This document shows positions 1 to 11,535 of a stretch of 64,000 nt of DNA, piece after piece; the stretch's first letter is position 1, and each line of letters starts with the position of its first letter. The stretch covers positions 496,001-560,000 of the forward strand of contig JAEQBH010000663.1 of assembly GCA_016808115.1 (NCBI GenBank), in the 5' to 3' direction. This DNA is from Tetrastigma voinierianum (Eukaryota; Streptophyta; Magnoliopsida; Vitales; Vitaceae). Under the pieces are notes generated by a model that saw nothing but the letters and a program-made list of their open reading frames with translations, was not told the DNA's origin and made no database searches. Position numbers and translations under genes: made by a program.

Positions 1-362
1 CTAGGGTGAGCTCAAGGCAACAAGGGAATGATTCCGCCCACACCTAAGAACGATAACCAAACTCAATCCAAGGAGGAGTCGAGAAGAATGGGAATTGAGG
101 AAACCTTACCCTTGCTCTCTGACCTTAACAGTTGTAACAAAGCACCAAAAGAATAGAGGGAAGGGCGAGAAAGTGAAACGGAAGAATAGTGGAACTGGCT
201 GACATCAGTTTTAGACAATAAAGTCCAAGTCAAATGCAAACTTAAACTCAGAGTCACTAATTCTCGGAGTGCACCCTAGAGTTAAGATACAAAACCAGCA
301 TGAATAAGTCTGTAAGTAGAACCGCAATCATACGTAACTTCTATAGAATTAAGCCGATGTCT
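1..362. other. Unassigned sequence at left edge
   Basis: No coding frame, repeat or RNA gene could be supported. The one open frame on the minus strand (63-257) has no recognisable domain. The stretch directly precedes the coiled-coil remnant at 363 and may be its decayed 5' part. Confidence 0.4.
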
Positions 363-830
363 ATGCTGTAGGAGATGAAGGCAAGAGATGATCAATTAAG
401 GACACAACTTTAGCTAAGGTAGGAGTATTTTGATGTAGTGCTTAAAAGAAGAGACCAGAATTTAGAGGATGCATTAAGAAAAAGGGATGAAGAGTGGAGA
501 GCAGAATTAGAGAGAAGGGACATAGAGTGGAGGACGGTATTGGAGAGAGAGACAATTAAAAGGAAGCATGGATTCGAGACAACAACTTCATGAACAATCT
601 AACACTCCGCAAATGTAGCTGCACGCTGAGCTATGATGCGAAATAACAAGACACCCCTGCACTTTAGCCATGATAGCGAACTTATGGTGAGAGAGCACGC
701 CAAGATTCTAAATCACTATGAAAACAGCTTTCCAAAGAAGAAGAAGATACTTCTACCACAAATCATAATCTCGATCAGACCCTACTTATAATCCCTGTGA
801 GCTACAACCCACTCCATACCCTATACCAAC
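363..830 (+). pseudogene. Remnant of a charged coiled-coil protein
   Basis: Translating around 430-590 gives a run of Lys/Arg/Asp/Glu-rich helix with repeated RRD and EEWR-type words (for example LRKRDEEWRAELERRD, near 473-520), the pattern of a long coiled coil. The frame is broken on both sides by stops and shifts, and downstream text (about 660-830) is only loosely coding-like. Similar charged repeats occur in unannotated plant ORFs linked to transposable elements, but I cannot name a family. Function is unknown. The call that this was once coding rests on the heptad-like pattern alone. Confidence 0.4.
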
Positions 831-1430
831 CAGAAATAATTGGGCAAGATACTTCATACACCTTGTACGATAACACAAAAAGAAAAAATTTGAACACTAG
901 GAAAGAAAGAATCCTACCTTAAAGAGGAGGTAGAAGAAGCCCAAGGATAGCTAAACTAAGAGAGTAAAATTAATAAGAACAACAATACACTATTCTTTCC
1001 AACCCTACACTCTTTGTACAGAGGCACCTTGGAATAAAACAAAATTTATAGCAAAAGCAAGTTGTGTCTAACAAATAGGTTTTGATTTGGTGTTTTGATT
1101 AGTTTTTGTGTTTCTGCTGTCATTATTTTCTCTGAATAAAGAAGAAATCAACTACCCGACCAATAATTTTATTCTACTGTAAAGATGTTCGTTGAATGAA
1201 TAGATTACAATTGTTAGTTTGTTAATTTTGAGTTTAAAGTATGATCAAATGAACTCTTACTGATTTAGAATAACACAAACAACAAACCTCAGAACCAAAG
1301 GAACTTAAACTGAATTGTGGTAGGCTCTCACGAGTCAGAACAGAGCAGTACGTGTGATTCAGAACAGTTTAAAGTTCAGATTTAAAATGCAAGACCGAAT
1401 TACAAGACTTTAAACGCGCAGATGTAATAA
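831..1430. other. Unassigned AT-rich stretch
   Basis: AT-rich, with no coding frame. Around 1,075-1,130 the T-rich text resembles the transcribed leader found between primer binding site and gag in the elements at 5,570 and 37,680, but the match is too loose to call. It ends at the boundary of the reverse LTR at 1,431. Confidence 0.35.
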
Positions 1431-3300
1431 TGTGACACCCCAATGCTGGGGTCCGCTATGACCACCGTCAACTCGCCGGAAATACTGTGAATGTCAGACT
1501 CCAAGACCACTTAAAACGCACAGCCTTCGCACGGAGCTCACCTGGTATAACACCTCCAATCGCCAACTAAAAGATATATATATGATAAAACGCCTTTGAA
1601 TCTATAAGCATTACAAAGACCATCATCATACATCAACTATATATATCATGTTTTCAAGAGTTAAAAGTTTACTCTTATACAAATACATATTAATAAAAAT
1701 CCTAATATATGTATACATCGAAGAACCCCGAAGCCACACTCCAGCCTTTCTAAAGCTCGCCTCTAGGACGAGTCGCCGTCTCTCGTGCGCCCTCGCACCT
1801 GAAAATATGTTCGACGTGGTGAGATAATGTCAAGAGGAATCACCCTAAATTGGCTACTTCCACCTTAAGTGTGTATATAATACTCAGCAACATGATCAAG
1901 CAATGTATGATCCGTACTTAATGTCTAATTATTAACCTATACTCCCGAGTCTCACCACCTCACACTCAGCTCAGCTCGTAGAGGAGAAACATTATTTTTA
2001 ACAAAGCCATTTGTTATTAATTGGGGACTACCTCTCCGGTTATAAATAGTGGACTGCCTCTGGCGTTATATTTAATGACTACCCTTCGAGATATATCAAT
2101 CAATGACCACGATTGATATTTTATATATGGACTAATCATATTATAGTGACACACTCGATAATTTATTTATTAGTCAACCCTCCAAATCACGCATCCCTCA
2201 TGCACTATATCTCATCGCCTGATATGCCTCTAGTATTATATCATATGATGCCAATCCGATTATTATTCTATACACATGCACTATGGTAATCATGCATATA
2301 TTCATAATTTAAATCACACTGTAAACATGTTATAAATTCTCAATTCATTACACCAAAATTAGCTCACTTAGAATAATCATCAAACACGTTAATTAATTTG
2401 AATTACTTCCAACAAACATTATTTCACAAAATATTTGCGAACACCATTTATATGAACAAGCAACTTCAATAATCTCGCGTAATCATCAATCATTGGTCTT
2501 CTCAGAACTCCGACCCCCACTGCCATTTCCGGCCTATGACACATCAAAAGCATCATTTATAGCATAGAACACCAAGGAAGCTCCAAACAGCCCCTAAACT
2601 ACCACTGACCGCACAGAGAGGGGTTCAAAAAGCATTTCCTGGCCCCGTTTTTTGATCGACTAAACGGCCACTCACTACCTCAATCAACCAAACATCGAAC
2701 ATAATCTAAATAAATTAAACTCAAGTAAGAAGAAACCTCACCTCACGAGTTTTTCAACCTCTAAATCGCACCTACACGGTTCTCCGCCAGAGTAGCTTTC
2801 TTCTTATCCCGTCAATTTCTCACGGTCGGGATTGCCCGGAAAATCCCAGAGAGAAGGAGGTCCTTCTCTCTAGAATGCCAAATCTGAACCTACCGAAGTC
2901 CCCACGCTTCCCCTTTTTGTAACGGAGAAGACATCACTATTCCAATTTTTGCCCGCCATTATTTAAATACATGACATCTCGTCCTTTTTCCCGCTTTTGA
3001 CACTGACACTATCTCGCCGTCCATTTTCATCCTTTTCTACTCATACCTATGGCACATGAGCACGTGTTATATGTGATTTTTTGTCACATCGGTCATCGCT
3101 TACGACACCAAATGCCATGCCTCGAAAAACATGCCAACTCCGATCGTTCAATTCGACAAAATTCGACGTACTAGCTTAGATTTCATGTGAGACGATTCCA
3201 ACGATGAAATATGTTTCACATCGTAGAGATCTAGAGAATAAATTCCGAATTTTTATCTGAGATTACTATCATTTTTCCAAATTGAATTTCTATTCATAAA
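1431..3300 (-). mobile_element. Solo LTR, family G, reverse orientation
   Basis: Starts TGTGACACCCC at 1,431, the reverse complement of the 3' end seen at 53,778-53,788 (GGGTGTCACA). At 3,120-3,240 the reverse complement matches the diagnostic 5' block of the family (clear copy at 54,480-54,600): a GATGAAAC word, a CGTCTC word, GAAATCTA, and a TCGAATTTTGTCG-like word. The outer start near 3,300 is approximate because the terminal TGTAAG motif has decayed. No internal coding region is attached, so it is most simply a solo LTR. The length, about 1.87 kb, is close to the copy at 51,731-53,788. Confidence 0.65.
2848..2871. repeat. Perfect 11-bp inverted repeat in family G LTR
   Basis: AGAGAGAAGGA (2,848-2,858), a 2-base spacer, then its exact reverse complement (2,861-2,871). 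The G-family copies at 47,940-47,966 and 54,852-54,897 carry weaker purine/pyrimidine mirror versions at the same place, just before a TCTAGATCT-like word. It could fold in RNA or mark a regulatory site. Confidence 0.6.
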
Positions 3301-3977
3301 TTAGGTCAAAGGGAGTCCTAAAAAACAATGCACATATCAAATGTTCAACAAATTGTGAAGGATTATGATATCTTTGGGTTCAAATACAACAACAAATAAA
3401 GGTCCTAGAACTTGTTAGAATATTAGTCATGAGAAACTTAAAGGTACCGCACTGATGAAGTGATATAGGCTAATCCTGGAAGTTTGATCCTTTCAAGCCT
3501 ACCCTCATAATATGCATAAGCAAATACTCTAGTTCCAGGTTTGAGCCAATTATATAGTTTCTTCATTTAAACAGCAATATGAAAGCCTCAAACCCTCATT
3601 TATTCTAATCCTATAGTAAAGAACACTTATTTGCCTAGGTTTCAGGACAAGAACTTCAAAATATAGAAAAGGACAAGTTTGGGGGAATGTTATTTTGATT
3701 TGAAAGGAAACAAGAATGAAGGATGGAAAAAGAAAAGAACAAATGAAGAAATGGAAAAGAATGTAGAGATGAAGTCAAAATTATAAATTGTCAAATGGGA
3801 TTAAGTTTTGTCTTCAGGGCCTTCCTCTCTGAACAACAAGTTTCTGTGGGGTGTTTCAACACCTAGTACCCTAATGCCAACTGGTATAGGAGCTGCTAGC
3901 CCAAAGTTCTCTAAGAGTGGTAGAAAGCCTAAGAAGACAAAACATTGCACTAATCCTAATAATATTTGACGAGTAAA
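3301..3977. other. Flank of element AB with a polypurine-like tract
   Basis: No gene. At 3,671-3,687 the text ACAAGTTTGGGGGAAT resembles the polypurine tract that precedes the 3' LTR in many plant gypsy elements, so this is probably the tail of an older element into which AB inserted. The other half may be 13,081-13,736, which leads into the LTR at 13,737. That pairing is an inference. Confidence 0.35.
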
Positions 3978-5433
3978 TGATTAGTGCCTAAAAAGTTCTA
4001 TTTTGAGCCCTATTCAAGATAGGTTTTGAGTGCTTTTTGCGCACTAATCATATCACTAAGCTAATTGATGTGCAAACCACTTAGTTCCACCGATGCCATT
4101 TCGAGCTTGTTTTCGTGATTTTTCGTGTCTTTGGCGCATCAAACATCGTGGTTAAGTTTGATGACAAGATAGCCGAATGCTAAGGAATCATGGTGTTTTC
4201 AACCATCAAAATAAAAGGAATTTGAAGTGGATTTTGAAGGCAGGATGCAAAGTGGAGATGCGCTGAGCAAAACAAAGCGATCCCAGATTCAATATGATTG
4301 CGAAAATTTCATTGATTGCGAATACGGATTGCGAAAATTCTCGTAATCAGCCAAAATTCGCAATCCTAGCGAAATTGGAGAATTTTCAGGTTGTGTAAAT
4401 TTCGCCAGCTAGCGAAATTTATCGTGTTTAAAATTTGGTAATTTCGCTATCTCAATAATTCGCTAGGGTTAGCTACCCCGCTATACTAGCGAAATCCGCA
4501 CAGCAAATTGCTCTTGATTTTGTATATTTGATCCTAAACGACTCACGCTTGGTATTACCACTCATTCCTTGGTGTCAATATTTTCTGTATTTTCACACTT
4601 TGGGGTGACTATATAAACCCAATTGTCTTGCAACCCTAAAACTTTTCTTTTATAAAGTTTCCATAACTTCATTTGTGTTTCATTTGCTTCTCTCTCCTCC
4701 TCTTCTTTCATTTCAGTTGCCAAACACTCCCTCGAGGATGACAACTCATGATGCCATTGGCTCAGCCTCTGAAGATGAGGTTGCTAGCTTCTGGTTTAGG
4801 GCACACAAAAGTTGTCCTCATGCTTTAAATGATATAGGCAGTCAGATTTATGGTTCCATATCTTCCAAACTAGGGTTTAATGCATTTTGAAGGTTCTTTC
4901 ACACATTTCTGCTATGGTTCAAGCAGGCGCCAATGTTGGGATGCACTCATATCCTTAGATGCTACGACGAGCCACCAGTCATGTTGTGGGTTTCAAACTG
5001 AATGGGACTTTAAAATGCTTAGTATTTGGTTTGACTCAAGCCAGGAGTGGTTTAGGTTAGGTTTATACAAACAAAGATCCTGTTTGGCTTGACTCATAGG
5101 TCATTTGCCCTAATGCGAGGAAAGAACCCGTGACACTGTATTACTCCCATGTTGTCAAGTTACACCCAAAGCCTTCGTTACCATTTAACACTTTATTGCT
5201 TTCATTACGCTATGTCAAGAACAACAAACCTCAATCGCTTTTGAAACAAATCCACAAATCCAAACAAAAGCCCTCACCATTTAAACATTGGTGCAAATCA
5301 TCTATAGGATGAAAACCCATCACCGGTTCACCTTGCATCACATATTACAGTGAGCTTCGAATCATGGCGTAGGAGGAACCATGATACAAATATATTGTTG
5401 ATTCCGAATCACCCCACCGTAAGTACTTAATCA
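3978..5433 (+). repeat. 5' LTR of element AB
   Basis: Starts TGATTAGTGCC and ends ATCA two bases before the primer binding site. It holds the family A landmarks in order: a GGTTTTGAGTGC word near 4,025, the GCGAAA/TTTCGC motif array at about 4,295-4,510, a TATA box at 4,610-4,617, a pyrimidine-rich leader, and the conserved GATGACAACTCA block near 4,738. The partner LTR is at 11,536-13,080. The two differ by many substitutions and short insertions, so the insertion is old. Confidence 0.8.
4610..4617 (+). promoter_or_regulatory. TATA box of the AB 5' LTR
   Basis: TATATAAA in the middle of the LTR, just after the motif array. Transcription would start about 30 bases on. The equivalent site is TATATAAG at 36,647 and 45,076 in element CD and TATAAATA in element E. 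Confidence 0.65.
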
Positions 5434-5435
5434 AA

Positions 5436-5453
5436 TGGCGCCGCTAAGCCGGG
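5436..5453 (+). other. Primer binding site, tRNA-Asp type, element AB
   Basis: TGGCGCCGCTAAGCCGGG lies two bases after the LTR end. It matches, with small changes, the complement of the 3' end of plant tRNA-Asp (TGGCGCCGTTGCCGGGG), the usual primer of Athila-type elements. Reverse transcription of the first strand would start here. Confidence 0.75.
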
Positions 5454-5769
5454 ATGAAGCAACCACGTATGATGAGTTGAAGTGTACTTGTAATCCCTAA
5501 TATTACAAGTGTTGGCGACCTTTAGTCCGGTACTGGCGCAAAAGAATCGTAGTTTTCTTCACTTTGCGGGCCATCAGACCGCTTTTTGTTTCTGCAGTCG
5601 CTTTTGTTTTATTTCTAATACTAACTATTAGTGCAAGCTTTGTTTGTGTTCTTTGTTGTGTCTCATTTTGTAATGTGTGTTTATGCAAAAGATCGACAGA
5701 GGATATCAGGTGATCAAGAAAGAGTATGCACCAATTGAACAAGGTTGTGGAATCGTGTGCCTGGACTAA

Positions 5770-7560
5770 ATGGATCCTCTACCCGAGAACAAAGAAAAGT
5801 CAACAAACACCTCCCATGAATCAAACGGCATACGCGATGAGGGAATACATACACCCTCCCAGAGTTAAAAGGTTCCCTTCCAGATCATACCTCTACTATA
5901 ACATGTGCAGCAGCCAGACTCACCAAGACTTCTCGCTTCCCACCTTTCATGGTATGGAGAATGAAAATCCATATCGCAAATACGGATTTTGAGGAGGTAT
6001 GCACCACCTTCAAGGAAGGTATAACCGAAGGAGTTGTTGTCAAGGCATTCCCGCCCCTCACAAGGACAAAGCCAAGATTTGCCTGACCCACCGAGGTCGG
6101 TACCATTAAAAGTCAGCGTGATTCGTTTAATTTTCAAGAAATTTTCCGCCGCTACAAAGACCAATGTACTTATGCGCATCTACACTTACCGCCTATGAGA
6201 ATGAGAGAGAAATTCAACCAATGCCGAGAGATTCATGGATACCATCGCGTTTCGTCTACACCGCTGGTCTGACACCGATGTTGTGCGACCGCTTATAATG
6301 GTATGTCCTCGCCATGAAGCAATTGCTAGAAACCATGTGCGGAGGCATTTTCGAGCAAAAACCCGGATGAGGCCATGGATTTCTTGAGTTATGTGGCTAA
6401 ACTTCCAAGGATGACAAACCCAAGAGTAGGTGGAGAAAATGAGGCTCCCTCAAGACACCAAAGGAGGAATTTACTTTCAGAGATATGAAATAAAGTAAAA
6501 ATCTCAACCCACCAGGAAGGGTGGAGGAGTTGTAAAGGAAAGAGGCTCCATGATGTGCATGCAATCAAAACACCGCATTGTGCCACCTGCGCAATTATCA
6601 ACCCACCGGCTCCATCCAAGAGAAAACTATCCGAGTGTCCTCAACAAATGGCTGATTTGATGTTTGAATATGCCACAGGTCAATACGTCACAACCTAATG
6701 CCCCATACGGTAACACATACAATTCAATTGAAGAATCAACCCTAACCTCTCCCGGAAACCAAATCCCCCGCCTATGGCAAGCCCCTGTGTGCCAAAACCA
6801 CGCTTTGTTCTCATTCACATACCACCATCATCCACTTCTCCAAAGAACAAGCGACATCAATTGAGCAAGACGCGGCAACTTTATGGAAGAACAAAAAAGG
6901 ATCATGTAATAATTGCGCCAGCGCGATTGATAATCAGAGAGAGCACATCGAATCAAGAGAAGATCGGCCTGAGAGCAATCTTAATCGAAATAGACAACTT
7001 GGCAAAGATTCAATCAAAGATCAATAATATCCGAGGTACAGAGAGTATAAGAAAGGTTCCCTTCCCAAATACTGCTGCCAAACGTGAGTGCATGAGGTAG
7101 GTTCATCAGCAATTCAGAATGGATGAGGTCAAGGCAGACCACTATGAGGAGGAAGAGAAATAAAGCAACCGCACTCAAGGTCAAGAAGAAATATGCAAGG
7201 AACAGGCCGAGCCTAAGAGATGATCACTTCGCTGAGACCAATGAAGCAATCGTATGCCACCCCATTTCCCTGTGCACTAAGAAGTAAGAAGAAGGCATCC
7301 CGCAGCGTGCATTCCGGAAGTCCTAAGGTGAAGGTGAAACATACTTTCCCGGACATCATCACAAGTCCCCGCCATGCAAAGCTTTGAAGGATTCAGATAA
7401 CCAAGAAGGCCGGGCATTGAGAAAAGGCATTTTTGATCGAAAGCAAGTCGTTGCCATAATCCAAAGCAAGAACCCGCTGGCACAAGGATCCAAAGATCTC
7501 CCACAATTTCACAACACAAGGACTCAGACAAAGACCGCAGATTTCAGGGTCATGAACCCC
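5770..7560 (+). pseudogene. gag: gag of element AB, broken
   Basis: Capsid-type polyprotein remnant. The start is set at the ATG at 5,770 (MDPL...), which corresponds to the start used in element CD. Recognisable pieces in three frames: MNQTAYAMREYIHPPRV (5,817-5,867), LPTFHGMENENPY (5,936-5,974), PDEAMDFLSYVA (about 6,364-6,399) from the retrotransposon gag core, a damaged zinc-knuckle area near 6,570-6,650, NMPQVNTSQPNAPYGN (6,667-6,714), and DRKQVVAIIQSKNP (7,435-7,476) at the gag-protease join. Frameshifts and stops are frequent, so no functional protein is possible. In the intact family gag would coat the RNA and form virus-like particles in the cytoplasm. Confidence 0.7.
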
Positions 7561-7870
7561 ACCGCTAGTACCGCAGTATAAGTTAGCTAGGCTCGGGAGC
7601 TAAACCTACCAACATCACTCTATCATCAATGATCGACGGCAGACTTTGGCGGGAATAGTTGAGGATGTGTTGGTGAAGGACAAACCACACCAAAGATCTG
7701 TAAAGCGACACCGGTAGCCATTACGCAAATGGGCCCAATCATGCCAATTATCCGGAAGACCATCGCTGATCGCCAATGCAATTATCAATTGCCAAATGGA
7801 GTCATGCAACTTACTTTTGGCAACATGACATCGAGTCGCAGACTCTTCACTTCTGGAATAATGCTGCGTC
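7561..7870 (+). pseudogene. pro: Aspartic protease remnant of element AB
   Basis: After the gag join, text at 7,575-7,615 corresponds to the Asp-Leu-Gly active-site region but is out of frame. GIVEDVLV is readable near 7,651-7,676, and the C-terminal words QLPNGVMQLTFGNMT (7,787-7,831) are clean. The order and spacing match the protease of element CD (39,654-39,881). In the family this enzyme cuts the polyprotein. Here the catalytic triad is destroyed. Confidence 0.65.
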
Positions 7871-8138
7871 GGGGAAACCGAAACCGCGATCGGCGAAGTT
7901 TATTCATTGTCAATGCGGAAGTCAAGGCTCAAGACTGCGTGAAAGAGCAACCAAGGTGAAGTGCCGGTATTGCCATCGCACGCAGAATTTGGTCACCTCA
8001 AAATTCAATCGCAGAATCAAGTCAACAATGGGAAATCAACATCAAGGCATCGGCCAAAGCATCACGGTTGAGGAGATTCTCCTGACCACAGTACTGGTGG
8101 ACATTGACCGGCTTTGGCGTTCTCAAAACCAATCATAG

Positions 8139-8400
8139 CTCTCAATAAATTTTGGTTTTAATTTAATTTCCAATAATTTACATAATTTTGGCTATTTTTA
8201 GTAAGTTTCCAAATTTAGTAGCTTTCCATTTTTTTTAGCAATTTTGTCGTAATATTATTTTATTTCATATTAAATTTTTAGATATATTTTAATATGATAA
8301 TTTTTATTTTTAATATTATTATTAATATTTTAATGCTGAAAATTTGATTTGCGATGGACTACATGTATTTCGCTTTACAAAGCTAAATGTGCTAAATGCC
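8139..8400 (+). other. AT-rich spacer between protease and ORF2 in AB
   Basis: Almost pure A/T with long T-rich words from 8,150 to 8,335. It begins right after the stop that closes the protease-linked frame (codon TAG near 8,137). The same spacer, inverted, occurs at about 26,460-26,700 in element E. No coding frame. Confidence 0.65.
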
Positions 8401-8430
8401 CAGATCAAGCCATTGGAAGGCCCAAGAAAT

Positions 8431-8436
8431 TATAAA
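8431..8436 (+). promoter_or_regulatory. TATA-like box before ORF2 of AB
   Basis: TATAAA at the exact point where base composition changes from very AT-rich to GC-rich. Element E has TATATAAA at the equivalent point (26,425-26,432, minus strand), followed in both by a GGAGG/GTGGGAG-like purine stretch. This could drive a separate ORF2 transcript. Seen in two copies, not tested. Confidence 0.4.
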
Positions 8437-8439
8437 ACA

Positions 8440-10315
8440 ACCAGTGGGAGGACCCTGAATCATCATATCTTTCCCTCCCCAGCCACCTAAGCCACCGCCG
8501 GAAATCATACGGGGCCACTGCCGCAGCCCCCGAGACACTCGGCCAAGCCTCGCCGCCCCGCCCGCGCTCCACCGCCGGCAGTCGCCGCCGCCGCCGGAGC
8601 CACACCGCCAGCCACTAACGCCCGCGCGCCCGGAGCCGGCCGTGCTCCCAGCTCCCCACTATGCTTAACTCGACCGAGCCTTGATACAAAGGTCTCCCAT
8701 TGCAAGATTTATCAAGGTCCCGGTCTCGCCCACGAGTCTGAACACAAGAGGCCATCACATCACGTCTGTTCCACTCGCCAGCTGAGCCCGCCTGTCCTTT
8801 CTCGGGATTACGCGCTATGGCGCGCACCAGGTGGATCCATCAAAACTCGTCCCTCCCCCCGGTCTGAAGATCCCGAGCTGGAAGAAAGTTCACCCCAAAC
8901 TTCGCATCAAATTTTCTTCCGCCCCGAGCTACCTCGAGGCCGGGCTCCCCCGAAGCTCAGTGATTCGAGATACTGCACGGATGGGACCTCGAAGCTCCTT
9001 CCACCATGCCACATAGGAGATCTAGAGGGTCGGGTCTTCTCCGTGCCGGGCCCGTGCTTCCGGATCGCGAGCCATCATCGCCCGTGCCCACCATCGCAGC
9101 CCTCGTCAGCGCCGGGAGGCAACCTCATCGCCCCAGCCACGCCGCCGCTGGATCAGAGGCCTTTATTCGTAGGGAACCCCATCCCGGGGAATGTACGGCT
9201 TCACCGCAGAAAGTTCCATGGAGAGTCGTACTTCATGACGCGGTCGGCCATGACACAATTCCCAGATCCGTGAACGATCCACGCACCACCGAGCACACTT
9301 TCCGCCATTCATGACAATCGGCGGCAGCTTTATCATCCCCGGTGGTACTGGCCACTCATTCCATGACCTCCGGGAGCGCCTAGTCTCACCGAGCTCCACG
9401 GCATTGACGATCGACCAGAGTGCTCGAGCAATGACATATCACCGCATCGGGCCCGCCACTGGGCGCGTGCCAACGTCGAGGTTATCGCGACCGACCACCG
9501 GACGAAGGAGATGGTCCGCGATCCGCCCGAGACGCCACAACCGCCGCGACGATCCCGTGAGGCGCCCGCCGATGCTCCTCATCGACCACCTGCTCAGGAC
9601 CAGCCTCTTCCCGCTTCAGCACTACGTACAGCGTAGGGGTGCCATCCTAGAGGCTCTATACCGGATCTCAGGGGGATACTGGTTCAGTCCCTCTGAGTTG
9701 GTGATGACCGCCTTGCTGCACTTCGAGGACAAGGTCCACCGAAAGGGCCCGCCCGCCAAGAGTATTCTCATCAAGCCGGACTTTACAAGCAAAACCAGAG
9801 CATCGGCCGAGGTTCTGACGTAGCCTCAGGTTAGATGCCCTCGTGTCTCGCCTATGGAGCGAGCGTTGTGATGCCTATATCTTTTCTCCTCTCCAAAGAA
9901 GAAGGATCAGAGGAGGTAATCGGACGAGGAGGCAGAGCACGCCTGCAGGAGAGATAGTCACGCTTCCCGAGGGCTATGCAGGAGTCCGGGGCCTGGCATA
10001 TGCCTCCTCCATCCTCCTCCACCTACTTCACCACGCCCATGACGCCCCAACATCTATGGCGCCGCAAAGACTCCGAGTACGCTCATGCTAGCACCAAGGA
10101 GCTGGTAAAAGTTGGCGGATGCCGTATGTTCTTCGTCGCTTACTTCAGCAGCACAGACCAGGGCGGCCGTCGGCGTCACTTCGTCACTATCACCCATGCC
10201 CAACAGATCATGAGTCACCCCTGCCTCCCGCGATGTTCCCTACCATAGAGATGAGCCAAAGAAAGTTAGCAGCGAAAGGATCTCTTAGACATGTCGGCTA
10301 CAAAGAAGAATAACT
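8440..10315 (+). pseudogene. GC-rich ORF2 of element AB, unknown function
   Basis: A GC-rich block sitting where reverse transcriptase should be. The N-terminal third is Pro/Ala/Arg/Ser-rich, like a disordered region. The best-preserved part is at 9,572-9,770: MLLIDHLLRTSLFPLQHY, then VQRRGAILEALYRISGGYWF, then a helix with MTALLHFEDKVHRK. Just upstream, the +1 frame gives TDHRTKEMVRDPPETPQ (about 9,490-9,540), so a frameshift splits the ORF. Element E carries the next part of the same protein (PLLIPRLLSNVLEADGF). I recall this type of ORF from unannotated gag-linked proteins of plant gypsy elements. It has no recognised enzyme motif. It is not an env call: no signal peptide or membrane anchor is evident in this copy. 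Confidence 0.6.
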
Positions 10316-11535
10316 ATGAATATCCACCACTCAATTACTGATTGAAATGTTAGTTCTGCTTCTGAATTCTTCATCATTATTACATGTCACACCTGACCGA
10401 GGAAAAGTTAGAGCAGAGCTCATATGTTTTGTATAATTTTCACTTTATCAACCCGCTCTTACTAATTGTAGATTCCAGTGTATTGTCAACAGTGGTGGCA
10501 GTGATACTTTTGTATGTTCAGTTTATATTAAGTATGTACTGTTTTACTTATTATATCAAAACGCTGAGAGGTTATCATGCTTCATTACACTTTTGTAAAT
10601 CACTCGTATTCCATTTTGTGTACTCATTTTTCTTAATTGAACAAATTCGAATTGCCTCAATGAGAATGTAACCTCGTTGTTACCTTTAATGTTAGAACAA
10701 TCATGCATGATTAGTTTTTAGTCACTGAGATTTTGGCGATTTCAACCTTGAATATCTCCCTCGAAAGCCAATTCACACACCGCATACCGGGGACAGTACC
10801 TATTGTAATGTGAATTATATACCTTTCTTGCAAGCCGGCTTAGATATGTTGACAACCCGCAGGTTAGTATTACCTATATACATCAATATCTCAAAGAAGA
10901 AGAAAGAAAAAGAAAGAAAATGTTGACGCCGCATTTTCTTGAACTAATATATCCAGGCAGCATGGCGAAGTTTAAAGCCCGAAGGCCCTAAACTCTTAAT
11001 TGGTTGGGAGTCATCGACTTAGTGTTCGCATGGGTGTGATGTGAGTTTGTTACAGAAGCTCACTTTCACAAAGTCATTCCGAGTCCGGGGCAGTTCCAGC
11101 CAGGCCGGCGATCCTTTGGTCGACGCCTTAACCCGAATTACTGGGTCATCGGTAGATCTTCACACAACGACTTTAAGAAACAGCTGTTAACATCTTTATA
11201 ATTAATCAAACAAAGAATGGCATGTAGCTAATCTTATTTAGGTTGTTCAATGCTTACGCCATATAATAATAGTCAGTATGGAACAATTTTTCGAATAATA
11301 CCAACTGGACATATTTAGAACGCCAGTATTCGGTGAAATTCAGTTGACTTCCCAACCATGTTGTCCCAAAACTGTTCTTATATGGTTTCGCCTCCTGGCG
11401 TCGCTTTCAACAGGTAATCGGCACCAGCTTTTAAGGGTAGAGCCGGTCGTACATACACTTTACCATCATTAATTTTTGTAAAACGATGCATCCACTTTTT
11501 ATCAGCATTACATGGACCAGCAACGTCGGTTGGGG
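10316..11535 (+). other. 3' untranslated region of element AB
   Basis: Non-coding. Contains an A/G tract at 10,893-10,920 and the motif CCTAAAC...TTAATTGG followed by TTGGGAGTCATCGA at about 10,987-11,016. Both are shared with the corresponding part of CD (43,688-43,990) and E (23,640-23,930, inverted). The end near 11,520-11,535 (GGTTGGGG) is a worn polypurine tract next to the 3' LTR. Confidence 0.6.

Noticed and set aside
5865..6179. 104-codon minus-strand frame
   Set aside because: Antisense to the gag core of AB, where plus-strand gag words are clear.
9006..9314. 102-codon frame and its neighbours in the GC-rich block
   Set aside because: Overlapping frames on both strands are expected from high GC. 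Only the frames with ORF2 family words were kept.
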